Positions 1 to 8,714 of a DNA stretch of 64,000 nt are shown here, in pieces. The notes under the pieces were generated by a model, which was not told where the DNA came from, did not search any database, and was given only the letters and a program-made list of their open reading frames with translations. The DNA is from JAKZVK01 sp965261065. Lineage in GTDB: Bacteria; Acidobacteriota; Terriglobia; Bryobacterales; UBA6623. The stretch's first letter is position 1; each line of letters begins with the position of its first letter. Where the stretch lies: positions 6,758,001-6,822,000 of the forward strand of contig OZ253444.1 in NCBI GenBank assembly GCA_965261065.1. Direction: 5' to 3'. A program made the translations under genes and the position numbers.

Positions 1-1206
1 AGAGTTCGCTTCGAGAGAATCGAGCGGTCTGACCCACAAACTGCTGCTGTTGTCGGCCAGGCCGACGAAGGCCAGCTTGGTTCCGTCGGGGGAAAGTACA
101 GGCGGTGCCACCTCTCCGCTTTCGAAGACGACGCCCTCGGGCGGGTCGATCGCAAAGGTGATGGGCTGGGGCGGTGCGGGTTGCTTTGTGAGGTAGAGCC
201 ACGCGAAGACGGTGGCGGTTACAAGGAATACGCCCGCAAGAGCCATCCAAATCCGTCCGCTGGTCGGAGCCGGCACGGTCTCCGGAGCGGGAGGGGCACC
301 ATGCTCCGTCGCGACTTGCGATGCTCCGCCGTGTGGACCGGCGAGGGCGCCCGTGGCCGCTCCCGTTCGCAGCATCGTGGAGCGTCCCGACTTCAGCTTC
401 TCGGCGCACGTTCGTAAATCGACGATCGCGTCCGCCGCGGTCTGGTACCGGTCCTTCGGGTCCTTCGCCAGGCACTTGCCGGCAATGAACTCTAACTCCA
501 TCGGCACGCCCGCCCGCACGCCTGTCAAAGGCTCGGGCTCCTGATGAACAATCTCGAAAAGCAGCGCCTGGTCGTATTCGCCTTGAAACGGCCGCTGCCC
601 TCGCGCCATCTCGTACAGGACAACGCCTAGCGCCCAGATGTCAGACCGGTTGTCTACGTCCATGCCCTGGGCCTGCTCGGGCGACATGTAGGCGACCGTG
701 CCCATCGTCTGATCGGTCTTCGTCAGGCGGGAGGCTTCGGTTAGCCGCGCCAGGCCGAAATCCATAATCGTGGCGCGGCCTTTGGCGTCGACCATCACGT
801 TGGCCGGCTTGATGTCGCGGTGGACGACGCCCTTCTCATGCGCCGCTTCCAGGCCGTCGGCGATCTGGCGGCCGATGTCGAGTGCTTCCTTCAGGGGCAG
901 CGGCCCTTGCTCGATGCGTGTTTCGAGCGGCTCCCCCTCGATGAAGGCCATCGAAAGGAACGTCTTCCCCTCCGCCTCGCCGATCTCGTACACCGGATAG
1001 ATGTTGGGATGGTGCAGGCCCGCAGCCGCCTTGGCCTCGCGCAGAAAGCGTGCCTTGGCTTCGTCGTCGTTGAGCAGATGCGCGGCCAGGAACTTCAGTG
1101 CGACGGTGCGTTCGAGCTTGGTGTCTTCGGCCTTGTAGACGACGCCCATCCCACCCTCACCGAGCTTCTCGGTGATGCGGTAGTGCGAGATGGTGCGGCC
1201 GATCAT
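1..1206 (-). CDS. Receptor-type serine/threonine protein kinase, C-terminus off the left edge
   Basis: Pkn-type (Hanks) kinase that should phosphorylate Ser/Thr of partner proteins from the inner face of the membrane. Visible in order from ATG at 1206: glycine loop GEGGMG (residues 16-21), VALK lysine K38, catalytic HRDIKPAN (129-136), DFG (149-151), MSPEQ activation segment, one membrane helix near residue 310, then the start of a TolB/WD40-like propeller (SPDGTKLAF). The frame is open to base 1, so about 402 residues are present and the rest of the propeller is missing. Its kinase half is almost identical to the gene ending at 4198, so the two are a recent tandem duplication. The start MIGRTISHY matches the paralogue. 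Kinase assignment is secure; substrates are unknown. Confidence 0.9.
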   Translation of the reverse strand, partial: MIGRTISHYRITEKLGEGGMGVVYKAEDTKLERTVALKFLAAHLLNDDEAKARFLREAKAAAGLHHPNIYPVYEIGEAEGKTFLSMAFIEGEPLETRIEQGPLPLKEALDIGRQIADGLEAAHEKGVVHRDIKPANVMVDAKGRATIMDFGLARLTEASRLTKTDQTMGTVAYMSPEQAQGMDVDNRSDIWALGVVLYEMARGQRPFQGEYDQALLFEIVHQEPEPLTGVRAGVPMELEFIAGKCLAKDPKDRYQTAADAIVDLRTCAEKLKSGRSTMLRTGAATGALAGPHGGASQVATEHGAPPAPETVPAPTSGRIWMALAGVFLVTATVFAWLYLTKQPAPPQPITFAIDPPEGVVFESGEVAPPVLSPDGTKLAFVGLADNSSSLWVRPLDSLEANS

Positions 1207-1239
1207 GAGTGGGCTCGCTCGCGATCACGGATCGGTTGT

Positions 1240-1370
1240 TGTAGAGAACGTATCCGCCGCTCCGAGCGAGTGTCACTTTCTGCGCTCGCACGGTGGTCGT
1301 TGATCCAGGGGCTCCCGCAATGGCGTGAAGGTCCCTGCCGGACCGCTCCCTCACGGTCACGGCTCGGTAT
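1240..1370. repeat. Dispersed intergenic repeat (family C)
   Basis: Non-coding stretch just 5' of the partial kinase. Its head, ctcacggtcacggctcgg on the + strand, reappears in the hairpin at 45973-46010, which marks it as part of a repeat family. It also fuses to the kinase start remnant at 1371-1415. Its short open frames look unlike proteins. The exact limits are a guess. Confidence 0.4.
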
Positions 1371-1415
1371 GAGTTCGTTGGTGATGCGGTAGTGCGCGAT
1401 CGTGATGCCGATCAT
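1371..1415 (-). pseudogene. Remnant of a third kinase N-terminus
   Basis: The first 15 codons read MIGITIAHYRITNEL, closely matching the N-terminus of both flanking kinases (MIGRTISHYRITEKL and MIGQTISHYKITEKL). The similarity then stops abruptly in the repeat at 1240-1370, so no kinase domain follows. This looks like the stump of a third tandem copy, or of a duplication end point, overwritten by a repeat. It is too short to encode anything useful. Confidence 0.5.
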
Positions 1416-1549
1416 GCCGGTCCGATTCTATCGCGATTTAAGTAGTCGGCCCAACCTCGAACCTCAAGCAGCAGTTTCACCATTCCTGATAAAGGCTGGG
1501 TGGCCGCGAAAACCACCTGGCTGCCTCGGCGTCGTTGTCAGGTGCGCCG

Positions 1550-2158
1550 TCAGTGTTCATCGGACCAATTGAGAATCACGTTGAGCTGGCGCGGAACGGA
1601 ATCCGGATCGCGCTGGATCATCAAGAACCGTTTGCCGTCCAGCGAGGTATCGTAGGCGCGGAAAAGGCTCGTAGAGAAGTTCGTCCGGTCAAATAGCCTA
1701 CGAGGAGCGCCGAATGACCCGTCCGGACGAATCGCCACGGCCACGACATCATCCCCGGTTACGTAAAACAACTCCTTACCATCGCGCGACCATCTGGGCA
1801 GGTTTCCGCCTCCGCTAGAGACCGGGATCCTGTTCGCTCCACTGGGATACGACTGCACGTAGATCTCACTTCGCCCCGACTCGTCAGACGAATACACGAC
1901 CCAGCGCGGCCCACCCTCCGGGCCCGGCGAGACCTCGGCATCTCTTTCGTTGAATGGAGTTACCCGAAAAGGGGAGGTCATTTCCTTCTGCGACTGGCCA
2001 CCCGGCGACAGGGTCCAAATGTCAAGGCCGGTTTGGGGGTTGATCTCCCAGTAGAGCACAGTCCCATCGGCCAAAACCGAGGTCGGGAACTGGTCGTAGG
2101 GCCGAGAGAGCAGGGCTTCCGCTGGCTCCGATCCGTCGGCTGGTTGGGAGTAGATGTC
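1550..2158 (-). pseudogene. C-terminal propeller part of the stop-interrupted kinase
   Basis: In frame with the kinase ORF that ends at the TGA at 2159-2161; frame and content continue as DIYSQPADGSEP and end at 1550. The segment holds TolB/WD40-like blades such as WVVYSSDESGRSEIYV and LPRWSRDGKELFY. Such propellers typically read NRGGDWDIY where this gene has NRGGD-stop-DIY, so a single TGG to TGA change explains the break. A TTG at 2074 could start a 174-residue fragment, but a free propeller half is unlikely to fold. Without readthrough this part is lost. Confidence 0.7.
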
Positions 2159-4198
2159 TCAGTCGCCGCCCCGATTTGAGGCGAAAATAATCCGCGCGCC
2201 GTCGCTGCTCCACAGCGGCAAGAAATTAAAGTGGTGCGCCGGCGTTAAAAGACTGCGCGTCCCGCGCTGCAAATCATGAATCCAAAGGTCCCCAGCCTGC
2301 CTGACGGCTGCCTTTGTTCCGTCGGGCGAGAGCGTCACCTCCCGATACACACCCTGGTCCACACCTAGCGATTCGGTCGTGCCGTCCTTGTCGACCCACA
2401 CCAACGATAACTTTGCCGGGTTGCCGGGCGCGTAGACCGCGGTTCCGGTGTTCGAGACGGCCAGCCACCCCCGGGCCTCGTAGTCCACGTAGTTGTACAC
2501 GTTGGCCAGGACGGAAGTATCCGCGCTGGTGCGCGCGGGATGGGCGGCATCGAACGGCGCAGCTCTGATGCCGGCAGCCTGGTCGATGACCAGCAGGCGG
2601 CCCGTAGAACCGCCACTAGAGTCGAAAATCGAGGGCCCCTGTAGCGACGTCGTCGAAGGTAAGACCATCTCCCACTGGCCTGAATCCAGGGAGAGCACTG
2701 CGGCTCCGTGAGTTCGCCCCGCTATAAAGAAGAGAACACTTCGTCCTCCTGGAAGCGCCTGCGGGAAGGCGTGAGCGTACCCCGCTGCCGCGCCGTCTGG
2801 CTTGGTCAGAACCTCGGGCGTTCCACCGCTTGCGGGAATCCGCAGGAGTCCTGAACCGAGCGACGCGGCGTAGATGATCGTGTCGTCCTGGTTCCAGGTT
2901 CCACCGCAGGGAACGGCCGCTTCGGCCAGCGAGATGGGCGTACCCCCAGCAACCTCCACTTTTTGAAGCTGCCCCTCCGCGAAGAACGCCACCCATTTCC
3001 CATCGGGCGAAAAGAACGGTTGCCGGGCGCCACTCGAACCCGCCACTGCGCGAGCCTCAAAAGAATTCAGATCGCGCAAGTAGAGCTGCGGCTCGTTCGT
3101 TCCTTGTTGCGCCGTGTACGCGATGATCTGGCCATCGCCCGAAATGGCCGGGCTACTGGTGATCTCTTGTCCCGGCGGAAGTGGGATGGAAAGGCGAGTG
3201 GTTGTCGTTCCCGATTGCGGGCGAAGGGGGAGGAACACTAGGGCGACCGCAACGATCGCGAGTACCGCCGCCACGGCAGGCCACAGCCACGTCCTTGCGG
3301 GGTTTCCTGTCTGGCTCGCCGCCGTGGTCGTCGGGCTGCCTGCCACCGTATTCATCGTTCGCAGAATCGTCGAGTGCCCTGACGTCAGTTTCTCCCCGAG
3401 AGTGCGCAGCTCCCTCGCCACTTCCTGCGCCGACGCGGGACGGTCATCGCGATTCTTCGCCAGACACTTGCCGACGGTGAACTCCAGCTCGATGGGAACG
3501 CCGGTGCGTAGGCCGGTTAGTGCTGCGGGTTCTTGGTGGACAATCTCATAAAGCAACGCCTGGTCGTACTCGCCTTGAAACGGCCTTTGCCCGCGCACCA
3601 TCTCGTACAGCACAACTCCCAACGCCCAGATATCCGACCGGTTGTCCACCTCCATGCCCTGGGCTTGTTCGGGCGACATGTAGGCGACGGTGCCCATGGT
3701 CTGGTCGGCCCTGGTGAGACGGGAGGCCTCGGTCAGCCGCGCCAAGCCGAAGTCCATGATCGTGGCGCGGCCTTTGGCGTCGACCATCACGTTGGCCGGC
3801 TTGATGTCGCGGTGGACAACGCCGTTGTCATGCGCCGCTTCCAGGCCGTCGGCGATCTGGCGACCGATGTCGAGTGCTTCCTTGAGCGGCAGCGGCCCTC
3901 GTTCGATGCGGGCTTCGAGCGGCTCGCCTTCGATGAAGGCCATCGAAAGGAACGTCCTCCCCTCGGCCTCGCCGATCTCGTACACCGGACAGATGTTGGG
4001 ATGGTGCAGGCCCGCAGCCGCCTTGGCCTCGCGCAGAAAGCGTGCCTTGGCTTCGTCGTCGTTGAGCAGATGCGCGGCCAGAAACTTCAGCGCGACGGTG
4101 CGTTCGAGCTTGGTGTCTTCGGCCTTGTAAACGACACCCATCCCGCCTTCACCGAGTTTCTCGGTGATCTTGTAGTGGGAGATGGTTTGCCCGATCAT
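2159..4198 (-). CDS. Receptor-type Ser/Thr kinase with TolB/WD40-like sensor, truncated by in-frame TGA
   Basis: Same architecture as the partial gene at 1-1206. Kinase domain: GEGGMG 16-21, K38, HRDIKPAN 129-136, DFG 149-151. A proline/threonine-rich juxtamembrane follows, then one helix (WLWPAVAAVLAIVAVALVF) and an extracytoplasmic beta-propeller with repeated SPDG motifs. The complete protein would be about 882 residues; translation stops after about 679 at a TGA where a Trp codon is expected. The start at 4198 (MIGQTISHYK) is preferred over an ATG six codons upstream because it matches the paralogue. The catalytic domain is intact, so a kinase with a clipped sensor may still be made. Confidence 0.88.
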   Translation of the reverse strand: MIGQTISHYKITEKLGEGGMGVVYKAEDTKLERTVALKFLAAHLLNDDEAKARFLREAKAAAGLHHPNICPVYEIGEAEGRTFLSMAFIEGEPLEARIERGPLPLKEALDIGRQIADGLEAAHDNGVVHRDIKPANVMVDAKGRATIMDFGLARLTEASRLTRADQTMGTVAYMSPEQAQGMEVDNRSDIWALGVVLYEMVRGQRPFQGEYDQALLYEIVHQEPAALTGLRTGVPIELEFTVGKCLAKNRDDRPASAQEVARELRTLGEKLTSGHSTILRTMNTVAGSPTTTAASQTGNPARTWLWPAVAAVLAIVAVALVFLPLRPQSGTTTTRLSIPLPPGQEITSSPAISGDGQIIAYTAQQGTNEPQLYLRDLNSFEARAVAGSSGARQPFFSPDGKWVAFFAEGQLQKVEVAGGTPISLAEAAVPCGGTWNQDDTIIYAASLGSGLLRIPASGGTPEVLTKPDGAAAGYAHAFPQALPGGRSVLFFIAGRTHGAAVLSLDSGQWEMVLPSTTSLQGPSIFDSSGGSTGRLLVIDQAAGIRAAPFDAAHPARTSADTSVLANVYNYVDYEARGWLAVSNTGTAVYAPGNPAKLSLVWVDKDGTTESLGVDQGVYREVTLSPDGTKAAVRQAGDLWIHDLQRGTRSLLTPAHHFNFLPLWSSDGARIIFASNRGGD

Positions 4199-4216
4199 GG
4201 CCGACGCTGACCTCAC

Positions 4217-4552
4217 GCGATTGTACCGCCGGCGGGACCAGCGGCGGAAACGCGTCGTGGGGTAGTTTCAGGACTTCACTGTTATGGAAACCGGATCAGC
4301 AATCAAGAATGGCTGAAGCCGGTTTGGGAAGGACGCTGAAAGCGCCCTGTGGCAGAGTGGGTGGGGTCGCTGAACCGGCCGTAAACGACCGGCCTACAAC
4401 GCGCTTCGCGCGGAAACCGCCTGAAGGCGACTCCAGAAGCAACCGCGGCTTTTCATAGCACGATCGTCCCAATGTATCAGACCGCTTGGTGGGGGAATTC
4501 ATAGCCCGCCAAGCGTTGATCTCTGCCGATCAAGAACTGGGCCACGAATGAA
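4217..4552. other. Intergenic stretch with a short palindrome, no gene seen
   Basis: About 335 bp upstream of the kinase and downstream of the MetE-like gene. It contains the near-palindrome ccggccgtaaacgaccgg around 4376. The one open frame here (4296-4502, minus) has no domain signature and no convincing ribosome-binding site. Promoters for the kinase are expected here but none stands out. Confidence 0.4.
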
Positions 4553-5620
4553 CTACGCGTATTTCTCGCGTAGCCGAGCCGCCGCCTCGACTTCGTTCTT
4601 CAGCTTGGAGTAGACCTCGTCGATTTCCACGACGGCGGCTGACCCGGGAGCGAAACCGCAGTCCGGATTCAGGGTGATCTGTTCGGGGGACAAGTACTGC
4701 AGAGCGGACTCGACTCGTTCAACGATGGAATCGACCGAGTCCACAACACCCGGTTGGCAACTCACGCAGCCAAGGCCCACTTCGAGCCCCTCGGGGAGCT
4801 GCTTCAGGATCGCCATTTCACCCGCACCCGGGGTGGTGAACTCCATCGTGATGTGGTCGACCGCGAGCCGGCTCAACTGTTTGAGAATGGGCTCATAGCC
4901 GCCGCGGTGCAAGGCTTCGCCACGCGCCCGGGCCCCGGCCCGACGGCACAGGTGGACGGCCCGGGTCACTCCCTCGACCCCCTCGAAGACTTGATTGTCC
5001 ATGTCGACGGCAAGGTCCGCGGCTCGATCCGGGTCGTTGTATTGTCGCCGGACTTCCGGATCAACAAACAAGCAGAGATGAGGATCGTCGAGCTGTACCA
5101 CCGCGACACCCTCCTCACGAAGCAGCTCGACCTCCCGCCGCAGAATCGGCACGCAATCGCGCACGAAGTCCTCGCGAGTCGGGTAGGCATGCGAAGACTT
5201 CTCTTGATCCCACATGCGCTCGCCTAGCAGGGCGGGAGCGGGTAGAGTAGCTTTGATGGCCCGGTTGGTGACCTGCTTGAGAAACCTGACTTCTTGCGCG
5301 ATGAAACCGGGCCGATGAGGCGACAGCTTGTCGACGACGATCGTCCAGGGCCGTCCGTCGGCCGGGTTCAGACTCAGTTCGAAGCCGTGGGCCAGCTCGG
5401 CGATGACGCCGATGTACGACTTTCGCCGCCACTCTCCATCAGTCACGACGTCCAAGCCGGCCGCTTCTTGGAGTGCCACCACGTAGCGGATGGCCGAGCC
5501 CATCAGGTGTTCGTACTCTTCCGATGAGTGCGGTGAATCGTTGGCGATCAACTCTTTGACGAGCGCCGGCCGAGGCATCGAGCCGATCACGGAAGCGGGA
5601 AAGAGGGGTCGGGCCGGCAT
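4553..5620 (-). CDS. MetE C-terminal-like (cobalamin-independent) zinc methyltransferase
   Basis: 355 residues, the size of a stand-alone MetE catalytic barrel. Visible signatures: TDGEWRR near residue 60, LDDP before the zinc site, and the ligand set expected for this superfamily: His and Cys in HLCRR, Glu in ITMEFTTPG and Cys in NPDCGF. The usual HxCRGN motif is altered to HLCRRAG. MetE proper moves a methyl group from methyl-tetrahydrofolate to homocysteine, but single-domain relatives use other thiols or methyl donors (for example coenzyme M-type transferases), so the substrate is open. Last gene of a likely operon; it starts 3 bp after the nucleotidyltransferase stop. The family call is good; the reaction is unknown. 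Confidence 0.8.
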   Translation of the reverse strand: MPARPLFPASVIGSMPRPALVKELIANDSPHSSEEYEHLMGSAIRYVVALQEAAGLDVVTDGEWRRKSYIGVIAELAHGFELSLNPADGRPWTIVVDKLSPHRPGFIAQEVRFLKQVTNRAIKATLPAPALLGERMWDQEKSSHAYPTREDFVRDCVPILRREVELLREEGVAVVQLDDPHLCLFVDPEVRRQYNDPDRAADLAVDMDNQVFEGVEGVTRAVHLCRRAGARARGEALHRGGYEPILKQLSRLAVDHITMEFTTPGAGEMAILKQLPEGLEVGLGCVSCQPGVVDSVDSIVERVESALQYLSPEQITLNPDCGFAPGSAAVVEIDEVYSKLKNEVEAAARLREKYA

Positions 5621-5623
5621 GAC

Positions 5624-6403
5624 TTAACGGGTGAGATCCTTCGAGGGCCCTTCAGAGGGCCAATGCGTCCGGGCGTACTCGAAGTCTTCTTGAGTATCGA
5701 TTTCGATGTAGCCTCCCGGCGTGTCGACATGGACCAGCCGCTCGCCGGCTTCGACCATGTCCTGAAACAAGTGGATTAGGTAGGCCTTTTCGAACACTTT
5801 CGCTTCGCGAAACGGGCCACCGGCGTGACGGTGCCGGCAGTCATGGTAGTGCCGTCGCAACGTCTCGGCGCCGGCGCCCGAGAATGCCGCCACACCAATG
5901 AACTCCCCGTGGGCGTCGGCTTCGCGGATTTCCCGATGGATTCGGGTGATGACGCCGTTCTTGACGGCGACTTTCTCGGCGTCATCGGCGGGGTGTTGCG
6001 ACCGATGCCGGTAGCGGCCGAGCCACTCTGTATCGACGACCAGCGACATGGGTTCATCCGAGTTGAGCAGCCGCTCGACGACCTGCGGGGTGAACAGGAT
6101 GTCGGAGTAGCAGCACAGGAACGGCCCGTCCATGAGGTCCTCCGCATGGAAGAGCGAGGCAAGGATGTTGTTGGTCTGCCAACCCGCGTTGTGGCGGAAC
6201 GTGAACCGCGGGTAGCTCTCGCGGACCTTGTCGATCTGGTAGCCGCCGATGAAGCAGATATCGTCAATGCCGTTCGCTTGGAGCGCGAGTACGGTCCAAT
6301 CGAGGATGCTACGGCCGCCGACCTCGGCGAAGCATTTGGGCGCGTCCGCCGTGGTGGGCATGAGCCGTTCGCCGCGGCCGGCTCCGATGATAATGGCTCG
6401 CAT
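5624..6403 (-). CDS. Nucleotidyltransferase (sugar-phosphate / phosphocholine cytidylyltransferase-like)
   Basis: 259 residues of the Rossmann-like NTP-transferase fold. The N-terminus MRAIIIGAGRGERLMPTT is the nucleotide-binding signature, followed by APKCF with the conserved Lys, a CYSDILF metal-binding-type strand, and the late ETLRR and YIEIDTQEDFEYA segments. Such enzymes couple NTP with a phosphorylated sugar or alcohol in the cytoplasm; the length and motifs resemble LicC-like phosphocholine cytidylyltransferases more than long RmlA/GalU enzymes. Neighbours are an organophosphate-type transporter and a MetE-like methyltransferase, which fits a phosphoester substrate. The specific NTP and acceptor are not deducible. 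Confidence 0.8.
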   Translation of the reverse strand: MRAIIIGAGRGERLMPTTADAPKCFAEVGGRSILDWTVLALQANGIDDICFIGGYQIDKVRESYPRFTFRHNAGWQTNNILASLFHAEDLMDGPFLCCYSDILFTPQVVERLLNSDEPMSLVVDTEWLGRYRHRSQHPADDAEKVAVKNGVITRIHREIREADAHGEFIGVAAFSGAGAETLRRHYHDCRHRHAGGPFREAKVFEKAYLIHLFQDMVEAGERLVHVDTPGGYIEIDTQEDFEYARTHWPSEGPSKDLTR

Positions 6404-6474
6404 GGTGTGTCTAAGTACGGTGTTTCACAAGCTAGGTCAGGTATCTGAGGGGGCACGCGCCATCCTGGGCGTTT

Positions 6475-6500
6475 CGGGCACGGCATGCCGTGCCCCTACA
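6475..6500. repeat. Palindromic repeat, family A
   Basis: Contains ggcacggcatgccgtgcc followed by cctac. The same palindrome recurs at 14206, 31562, 31901, 50336 and, split by an IS, at 59422/60835. Here it lies between the OPA transporter stop and the nucleotidyltransferase start and can form a perfect hairpin. Confidence 0.75.
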
Positions 6501-6539
6501 TGGCAAACCAGAACCTGGCCGTTTTCGTGAAACACAATA

Positions 6540-7865
6540 CTAAGCAGCCTCGTCGGGTTCGTTGGGGACCGCGTTCCAGAGCAGCGCGGCAAAGAATGCC
6601 GCGGCAAACGCCCAGCCGGCCCAGATATAGATGGCCACCTGCCACCCCCCGTGCTCCGGCATCTTGTAATGGCCGGTCACGACGTCACCGGCCGCGGCGC
6701 CCATGTAGCCCATGAAGTTAACAAAGCCGGCGGCGGCGGCCGACGTACCACGACGCGCCAAGTCAGCCGGAGCTGTGCCAACCAGCAGCACCTGTGGTCC
6801 ATAAATGCAGAATCCGATCACGCCGAGCAACAGCACGGTCGCCCAAACACTCGTTCGCGTGACCGACTCATAAGCAATCGTAAGGGCTCCGAGCGAGAGC
6901 AGCAAGAGGCAGATGACCGGACCCCGGCGACTTCCGAAGAAGCGATCCGTCGCCCAACCGGCCAGATAGGAGCCCGCGATGGCGCCGACTGGCAAAACCA
7001 CGTACTTGAGGCCGGCAGCCCCGACCCCGGAGTCCTGCACTTCGGTCAGGTGGGCGAGTCCCCAATCGAGGAAACCGTAGCGGCAGGCGTTCAAAAGCCC
7101 CAGCGAGACGCCCAGCAACCAGAGAGCACGGTTCGAGAGCGTGAGGACGATGTTCTCCCGGAACGAGGTGGTAGGCCGCGTCGGTGCCGAACGGGACTTG
7201 CCCGAAGGATGATTGGCGCCAACGGGTACTTCGCCCGTTCGGTGATCGCTCGGCGACTCTCTCAAGCTCATGAGCATGACGACGCCTGCTAGAGCCAAGA
7301 GCAAACTGGGCGCGTACAAGGCGCCACGCCAGCCCAGCAGATCAGCAGCTTGTCCGGCGACGATGTAGGTCAGGCCCAGCGTCAGTTGATACCCGGTCCC
7401 GATGAGTCCAATCGCCTTTCCCCGCCGGAGGGGGGGGATCCAGTTGCCAATGACGCGGACACAAGGTGTCCAGCCGAGCGACTGGGCGTAGCCGTTCGCA
7501 GCCCATACGAAGAGGAGAAAATAGAACCCGCTGGCGAGGCCAAAGATGACGTTCAGCGCCGCGGACCCGAACATGCCGACGGCCAGAAGCAAGCGGGGCG
7601 AGACGCGCTCGGACAACTGACCGTTCACCAGTTGACCCAGGCCGTAGGTGATCTTGAGCGACGCTAGAATTAGTCCCACTTGCTCGCCGCTGAAACCCAT
7701 GCCGCCCTCGCCGGCGGGTGCTTGCAGTCCCGGCACGGCGGCTGAAATGTTCGTACGGCAAAAGTAGAATGCGCCATAGGTCAGCCAGATCGTCCAGATA
7801 AGCTGCTGCTCTCCTGGAAGGGGAGAGAACGATCGAAGTGCCGCGGCTCGGCTGCCGTTTACCAC
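6540..7865 (-). CDS. MFS transporter of the organophosphate:phosphate antiporter (OPA/GlpT-like) type
   Basis: 441 residues with about twelve hydrophobic segments. The first helix region reads LIWTIWLTYGAFYFCRTN, resembling the Y-x-x-Y-x-x-R-x-N signature of GlpT/UhpT-type carriers that exchange organic phosphates for inorganic phosphate. A hydrophilic central loop (SDHRTGEVPVGANHPSG) separates two six-helix halves. GTG start at 7865 (MVNGSRAAAL). It lies 136 bp upstream of the nucleotidyltransferase with a family A palindrome between them, so the three genes are probably co-transcribed. The family is clear; uptake of a phosphorylated metabolite is an inference from the family. Confidence 0.82.
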   Translation of the reverse strand: MVNGSRAAALRSFSPLPGEQQLIWTIWLTYGAFYFCRTNISAAVPGLQAPAGEGGMGFSGEQVGLILASLKITYGLGQLVNGQLSERVSPRLLLAVGMFGSAALNVIFGLASGFYFLLFVWAANGYAQSLGWTPCVRVIGNWIPPLRRGKAIGLIGTGYQLTLGLTYIVAGQAADLLGWRGALYAPSLLLALAGVVMLMSLRESPSDHRTGEVPVGANHPSGKSRSAPTRPTTSFRENIVLTLSNRALWLLGVSLGLLNACRYGFLDWGLAHLTEVQDSGVGAAGLKYVVLPVGAIAGSYLAGWATDRFFGSRRGPVICLLLLSLGALTIAYESVTRTSVWATVLLLGVIGFCIYGPQVLLVGTAPADLARRGTSAAAAGFVNFMGYMGAAAGDVVTGHYKMPEHGGWQVAIYIWAGWAFAAAFFAALLWNAVPNEPDEAA

Positions 7866-8105
7866 AGGAATCTCGCTGATCAGGCCCTTACAAACGACTA
7901 CGACCCTCTTCTATCGGTTGGAACCGATGGCCGTGTCGGGGTATTCTAACAACCCAATGGGGCAGGTGTTGAAAGATGAGCGGTCGAGAGAGTGGCGTTC
8001 GTCGTCAAATCTCGACGAAGGGGAACAGAAAGAGAGAATGGCCACCACGCTATGGCCAAATGGTTCGTGGGTCGTTGGGATCTCTTGCCACTGAAAACGA
8101 GCGGG
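7866..8105. other. Intergenic region, nothing recognised
   Basis: About 240 bp between the transporter start and the end of the EF-hand gene. I see no protein signature, tRNA or strong terminator. It should hold the promoter of the transporter operon. Confidence 0.4.
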
Positions 8106-8714
8106 CTACTCACGTCCCGTGCGTGGAAGGACCCCGTCGAGGCCAATAGAACCAACGGCCCGCAATTCTTCCAGGGTTACGGTACCGTCATGATTGAGAT
8201 CGGCACGTGCCAGTAGTTCCCGAAATCGTTCGGCCTCGTCACTCGACCGTTCGTCCTTCGAGATCGCGCCGTCACCGTTCTTGTCCAACAAAGCGATCAG
8301 ACGAGCTGCCTGACTGGCTGTGGGGACGCTGGCAACCTGGCTTGCAGGAGAGTGGCCGCCGCCAGTCGTCTTGAACGCCGGAGGGGTCTTGAACACGGGA
8401 GTGGTCTTCAACAAGGGAGAGCCCGTCGAAGCATCGCCAGCGGCCCGGCCCGTGCTGTCGGGAACGCGGACCTGTAGGGTGCGATCGCGAGCCGCTATCG
8501 GTTGAACGTTCTCTGGTGAGATGGGTGGGCGGTGTACGGTCGGTCCGCGATCGAGAGCCCATGAGCCTTCGGTGGCCGCGGCCGGCCTGTCACGGGCCGC
8601 GATCGGCATCCGGTTGGGCGACGGAGTCACAACACGCGGCAGGGTAACGAAGCCGGCGGGCTGTCCGTGCTCGATCACGTAGGCCAAGGCGCCGAAAGAG
8701 GCAACCGTCAGCAC
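8106..8714 (-). CDS. C-terminal part of a frameshifted EF-hand membrane protein
   Basis: Begins inside a membrane helix (LTVASFGALAYVI), continues as a Pro/Thr/Arg-rich extracytoplasmic stretch and ends with two EF-hand calcium loops, DKNGDGAISKDE and DLNHDGTVTLEE, about 35 residues apart. It is the downstream half of the gene that starts at 9031. If one copy of the 26-bp duplication at 8741-8792 is removed, the frame runs from the first half through NSTPRLGSLLNGFVLTVASF into this part. As it stands there is no obvious start signal for this fragment. Function is unknown; calcium sensing is suggested by the EF-hands. Confidence 0.7.
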   Translation of the reverse strand: MLTVASFGALAYVIEHGQPAGFVTLPRVVTPSPNRMPIAARDRPAAATEGSWALDRGPTVHRPPISPENVQPIAARDRTLQVRVPDSTGRAAGDASTGSPLLKTTPVFKTPPAFKTTGGGHSPASQVASVPTASQAARLIALLDKNGDGAISKDERSSDEAERFRELLARADLNHDGTVTLEELRAVGSIGLDGVLPRTGRE

